From: Aeromicrobium phoceense
GTDB taxonomy: Bacteria > Actinomycetota > Actinomycetes > Propionibacteriales > Nocardioidaceae
Reading direction: 5' to 3'
DNA length: 64,000 nucleotides
NCBI RefSeq assembly: GCF_013868155.1
Contig: NZ_JACEOG010000001.1
Coordinates: 1,426,001-1,490,000, forward strand
Notes under the pieces: model-generated
Told to the model about the DNA's origin: nothing
Databases searched by the model: none
What the model saw: only the letters and a program-made list of their open reading frames with translations
Made by a program: the position numbers and the translations under genes
Shown: one piece after another, positions 61,107 through 64,000 of the stretch
Numbering within the stretch: the first letter of the stretch is position 1
How the letters are laid out: every line of letters starts with the position of its first letter

Positions 61107-61442
61107 TCAGCCCTGCGAGAGGTCGGCGACCTCGTAGCTCCAGACCTCGCTGTGGGTGGACACCGGCTTCGGCGCCTCGCCGCCCGATCGCTCGGACTCC
61201 GAGCGGTGTCCGTGGCCGAACGCGGGGGAGCTCAGCCACGCCTGGAACGACTCCTCGTCGCGCCAGCGGGTGACGACGAGCCACTGCTCGCGGTCGTCGG
61301 TGGGCTTGAGGAGCTCGAACCCCTCGAAGCCCTCCTGGCCGTCGACGGCTCCGGCGCGCTTCGCGAAGCGGTGGGCGAGCTCGTCGCCGGCGGACGTGGG
61401 CACGGTGATGGCGTTGATCTTGATGACGGTCACGCCAGCCAT
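61107..61442 (-). CDS. Heme-degrading monooxygenase, MhuD-like
   Basis: A 111-residue ABM-fold protein that matches mycobacterial MhuD: VIKINAITVP (Asn10, equivalent to catalytic Asn7), HRFAKRAGAV, GFEGFELLKPTD, TRWRDEESFQAW (Trp69) and SPAFGHGHRSE (His77 or His79 as proximal heme ligand). MhuD opens heme to mycobilin and releases iron without CO. It overlaps the methyltransferase gene by 13 bases and ends a lipase-methyltransferase-heme oxygenase run. A role in iron scavenging is likely. Confidence 0.83.
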   Translation of the reverse strand: MAGVTVIKINAITVPTSAGDELAHRFAKRAGAVDGQEGFEGFELLKPTDDREQWLVVTRWRDEESFQAWLSSPAFGHGHRSESERSGGEAPKPVSTHSEVWSYEVADLSQG

Positions 61443-62215
61443 GATCCCACCGACTCCGGATCCAGGACCAGCACGGCGTCCTCGTCGTCCTGCCAAGCGA
61501 TGCGGCCCGGGACGTGCGCGGCCTGCTCGACCGAGAGCAGGGTGACGAACGCGCCGCCGGGCGCGAGCCAGGCGGCGAGCGGCGCGACGACGGCGCGCAG
61601 GTGGTCGAGCCCGTCCCCACCGCCGTCGACCGTCGAGCGCGGCTCGTGGGCGCGGAAGTCGGGGTGGATGCCGTCGACGCGCGTGCTGGGGACGTGGGGG
61701 AGGTAGCCGACCGCGAGGTCGATCCGTCCGCGCAGGCGGCGCGGCAGGCCGTTCCACCAAGAGCCGTGGTGGGCGCTGAAGCCGAACCGGCGGCCGTTCG
61801 CGCGGGCCACCACGACCGCGGTGGGGTCGAGGTCGACGGCGTGGATCTGGGCGGCGGGCAGCAGCCGGGTCATCGCCGCGGCCAGTACCCCGGACCCGCA
61901 GCCGAGGTCGACGACGATGCGGGCTCTGGGTCGGTGGGCGGCTGCCGCCTCGGGGATCGCCTCGGCCCGGCGGCGCGGGACGAACACGCCCTCGGCGACC
62001 GCGACGGTGACGCCGTCGAACTCGGCCACGCCCACGGCCTGCTCGAGCGGGACGCCGGCGACCCGGGCCGTGACCGCGCGCTCGACGTCGCCGGGGTCGA
62101 CGAGGTGGCGGCGCACGAAGGCGGCCTCGCGCTCGGCGAACACACAGCCCGCGGCGCGCAGCCGGGCGATGATCGGGTCGCTCTCCACGACTCGATCATC
62201 GCCCGGTCGGCTCAT
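61430..62215 (-). CDS. PrmC/HemK-like class I methyltransferase with altered motif
   Basis: A 261-residue SAM-dependent methyltransferase. The SAM-binding motif is VVDLGCGSGVLAAAM near residue 98-112, then IHAVDLDPTAV (acidic loop). The downstream organisation HEPRSTVDGGGDGLDHLRAVV matches PrmC/HemK-type glutamine N5-methyltransferases. At the place of their catalytic (N/D)PPY motif this protein reads AVGYLPHVP, so both the Asn and the Tyr are replaced. It may methylate something other than release-factor Gln, or be a degenerate paralogue. It lies 10 bases after the lipase gene and overlaps the mhuD-like gene. Confidence 0.78.
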   Translation of the reverse strand: MSRPGDDRVVESDPIIARLRAAGCVFAEREAAFVRRHLVDPGDVERAVTARVAGVPLEQAVGVAEFDGVTVAVAEGVFVPRRRAEAIPEAAAAHRPRARIVVDLGCGSGVLAAAMTRLLPAAQIHAVDLDPTAVVVARANGRRFGFSAHHGSWWNGLPRRLRGRIDLAVGYLPHVPSTRVDGIHPDFRAHEPRSTVDGGGDGLDHLRAVVAPLAAWLAPGGAFVTLLSVEQAAHVPGRIAWQDDEDAVLVLDPESVGSWLA

Positions 62216-62225
62216 CGTGCTGCCG

Positions 62226-63512
62226 TCAGGGCAGCAGCCACAGGGAGCTGCAGTTCGACCTCACGGACTTGCCCGTCAGACGGTCGGCGAGCCAGTCGTG
62301 GGTCTGACCCAGGCGCGTGATGGCTGGACCGAGGTGGTTGAGCGCCGTGCCGCCGGTGCCGACGAGCTGCACCACGGGGGTGTAGGTGACGTTCACGCCC
62401 TTCGCGCACCAGTCCTTCGCCAGCTGCTTGGCCTGCGCGTGGTCGACGATGTCGTCCTTCGTGCCCGTGAGCACCTGCACCGGCACGTTCGGCTTGAGGC
62501 GGCCGATCCGCTGGGCGTCGACGGGGGCGCGCAGCGCGGGGTCGGCCTTGACGATGTCGTACAGCGACTGGCCCGTGGTGGTCCACTTCGAGGTCTTCTG
62601 GAACCCGTAGGAGAACAGCGTCCCGCCGATGCACTGGGTCTTGACCTTCTCCAGCGCCTCCTTGCCGGCCGGCGTCGCCAGCTGGTCGAGCGCGCCCTGC
62701 AGCTCGGGGTGGTACGGCGTGATGCCGTTGATCGCGTACGCGATGACGCCCGTGAGGTCGGTGCCGTCGGCGGACTTCAGCACCTCGACCAGGTTCGCCG
62801 GGGGAGCGCCCGCGTAGGCGCCCTTCAGGTTCAGCTCGGGGGCGTAGGTGGGGGCGAGCTCGGCCGCGGAGCCGGCGGCGCCGCCACCCTGGGAGTAGCC
62901 GTAGAGGCCGATCGGCGACGACGTCGTGACCGACGTGTCGGGCAGGTTCAGCGCGGCGCGGGCGGCGTCGAGCAGGGCCTGGCCCATGTCGAGTCGGTTC
63001 GTGTAGGTGTGCACGCGGTCGGTGGTGCCCAGGCCGATGTAGTCGGTCAGGACGACGGCCATGCCGCGGTTGAGGAAGTCGTGGATGCTCGGGATCTCGT
63101 AGCCGATGCCGAACTCGTCGCCCTCGACGTTGAGGAAGGTCTCGAGCGACTTGGAGGGGGCGCACGCGTCGCCCTGTCCCTGCGTGCCGGCGGCGACCGC
63201 GACCAACGGGCGGGGGCCGGTGCCGGTCCACTTCTTCGTGGGCTCGATGTACGCTCCGCTCACGGCGGCGGGAGCGCCGGCCTCGTCGGTGGAGGTGTAC
63301 ATGATCCGCGTGGCCTTGCCCGGAAGGTAGAGGCCGTTGAGGGTCAGCGCGAGCTTCATCGGCTCGGTGCGGATGACCGTGCCCTTGCCGGCCGGGAGGT
63401 CCGCGGGCGGGTCGTAGAACGTGGGCGCGGCGGTGGCCTGGGGTGCCGCGGCGAGGCCGGCGACGAGGGCGCCGGCGGCCGCAAGGCCGAGGAATCTTGC
63501 AGAACGGAACAC
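62226..63512 (-). CDS. Secreted lipase (LIP family), second copy
   Basis: A 428-residue exported hydrolase. Signal peptide to about residue 29 (GLAAAGALVAGLAAAPQATA). Nucleophile elbow GYSQGG in IGLYGYSQGGGAAGSAAELAP near residue 195. The candidate acid is in GTKDDIVDH and the candidate histidine in NHLGPAITRL. It shares the ELAPTYAPELNLKG and DWCAKG blocks with the lipase at 20640-21857. GTG start at 63512. First gene of a three-gene run. A CRP-like site lies 18 bases upstream of the start, and an AGTTACAC half-site matching the tandem palindromes of the other lipase lies further upstream. Confidence 0.85.
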   Translation of the reverse strand: MFRSARFLGLAAAGALVAGLAAAPQATAAPTFYDPPADLPAGKGTVIRTEPMKLALTLNGLYLPGKATRIMYTSTDEAGAPAAVSGAYIEPTKKWTGTGPRPLVAVAAGTQGQGDACAPSKSLETFLNVEGDEFGIGYEIPSIHDFLNRGMAVVLTDYIGLGTTDRVHTYTNRLDMGQALLDAARAALNLPDTSVTTSSPIGLYGYSQGGGAAGSAAELAPTYAPELNLKGAYAGAPPANLVEVLKSADGTDLTGVIAYAINGITPYHPELQGALDQLATPAGKEALEKVKTQCIGGTLFSYGFQKTSKWTTTGQSLYDIVKADPALRAPVDAQRIGRLKPNVPVQVLTGTKDDIVDHAQAKQLAKDWCAKGVNVTYTPVVQLVGTGGTALNHLGPAITRLGQTHDWLADRLTGKSVRSNCSSLWLLP

Positions 63513-63529
63513 GGGGTACTCCCAAGTAA

Positions 63530-63545
63530 TGTGACGCTGGTCACG
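63530..63545 (-). promoter_or_regulatory. CRP/GlxR-like site before second lipase gene
   Basis: TGTGACGCTGGTCACG fits TGTGA-N6-TCACA with one mismatch. It is only 17 bases before the GTG at 63512. AGTTACAC at 63561-63568 repeats a half of the palindromes at 20574-20605. Confidence 0.5.
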
Positions 63546-63610
63546 CGAAAGGTATCACGGAGTTACACCTGAGCGACATGGGGAATTCTCTGGCGCGCAG
63601 GTCCCGGCAG

Positions 63611-63616
63611 TAGGCT
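63611..63616 (+). promoter_or_regulatory. -10 box TAGGCT for ychF
   Basis: TAGGCT ends 8 bases before the GTG at 63625, with no Shine-Dalgarno sequence between. Confidence 0.5.
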
Positions 63617-63624
63617 GGCTCCCC

Positions 63625-64000
63625 GTGGCCCTCACCATCGGAATCGTCGGACTTCCCAACGCTGGCAAGTCGACGCTCTTCAACGCCCTGACCAAGAACG
63701 ACGTCCTCGCGGCGAACTACCCGTTCGCGACGATCGAGCCCAACGTCGGAGTGGTCGGCGTGCCCGACTCCCGCCTCGAGAAGCTGGCCGAGATCTTCGG
63801 GTCCGAGCGCATCCTGCCGGCCACGGTCGAGTTCGTGGACATCGCCGGCATCGTGCGCGGCGCGTCCGAGGGCGAGGGCATGGGCAACAAGTTCCTGTCC
63901 CACATCCGCGACTCCGACGCGATCTGCCAGGTGACCCGCGTGTTCCGCGACGAGGACGTGACGCACGTCGACGGCGACGTGAACCCGGCGAGCGACATCG
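63625..64000 (+). CDS. ychF: Redox-regulated ATPase/GTPase YchF (OLA1), cut by window edge
   Basis: The first 125 residues are visible, with no stop before the edge. [16 protein letters not shown] is Walker A (the family GxPNxGKS form), [15 protein letters not shown] is switch I, and [29 protein letters not shown] covers switch II (DIAG instead of DTAG) and the YchF-specific loop. YchF proteins prefer ATP and associate with ribosomes. GTG start. The neighbour order ispH...DUF6542-ychF matches Rv1110-Rv1112. Confidence 0.93.
   Translation, partial: MALTIGIVGLPNAGKSTLFNALTKNDVLAANYPFATIEPNVGVVGVPDSRLEKLAEIFGSERILPATVEFVDIAGIVRGASEGEGMGNKFLSHIRDSDAICQVTRVFRDEDVTHVDGDVNPASDI

Overview
This is a gene-dense, high-GC (about 70 %) actinobacterial chromosome segment, most likely from the Nocardioidaceae (Aeromicrobium/Nocardioides type). 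That placement is an inference. It rests on the GC content, a mycothiol-linked Rv2466c-type protein, a MhuD-type heme oxygenase, an Rv1086-type short-chain Z-prenyl synthase, many probable leaderless genes (a TANNNT box 6-8 bases before the start codon), and intergenic GATCTCGATACGC...CTCGATCACC palindromes. From memory of the M. tuberculosis gene order, two conserved blocks are present and one is nested inside the other.

Layout: 1-1980 is a lower-GC accessory edge with a DUF262 protein cut by the window and an integrase-like remnant. 2.1-7.3 kb resembles Rv1084-Rv1095: a YyaL-like protein, hemolysin III, a Z-prenyl synthase and PhoH2. A repeat cluster (7260-7550) then marks the junction to a block resembling Rv2467-Rv2445 (7.6-46 kb): pepN, an Rv2466c-like protein, rpiB, nei, tig, clpP1, clpP2, clpX, a saccharopine-dehydrogenase-like protein, valS, folC, DUF4233 and ndk. 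Lineage-specific genes are scattered through it: a TagF-like transferase, a SpoIIE phosphatase, moaD and moaEA, a secreted lipase, tandem SRPBCC proteins, a Nudix-GNAT fusion, an MMPL transporter, and an alpha-glucosidase plus sugar ABC importer operon. After a BKACE enzyme, a CotH kinase-like protein and a DUF2079 protein, a second repeat cluster (49747-49902) precedes a return to Rv1098c-Rv1112-like order: fumC, glpX, DUF4245, xseB, xseA, ispH, DUF6542 and ychF. ggt and further repeats are inserted after ispH.

Functionally the window combines proteostasis (trigger factor, ClpP1P2, ClpX, PepN), central carbon metabolism (fumC, glpX, rpiB), cofactor synthesis (folC, moaA/D/E, ispH), DNA repair (Nei, ExoVII, RmuC), and nutrient scavenging (two secreted lipases, alpha-glucoside uptake, GGT). 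CRP/GlxR-like TGTGA-N6-TCAC sites precede both lipases, the sugar importer, a phosphoesterase and the SRPBCC pair, which suggests a shared cAMP-receptor-type regulon.

The most unusual signals are: a canonical -1 slippery heptamer, spacer and stem at the junction of two SRPBCC genes, the second of which lacks a normal start codon; repeat clusters placed at the synteny breakpoints; a Rv2466c homologue with CPWA instead of CPWC; a PrmC/HemK-like methyltransferase that has lost its (N)PPY motif; and two tandem perfect palindromes before a secreted lipase.
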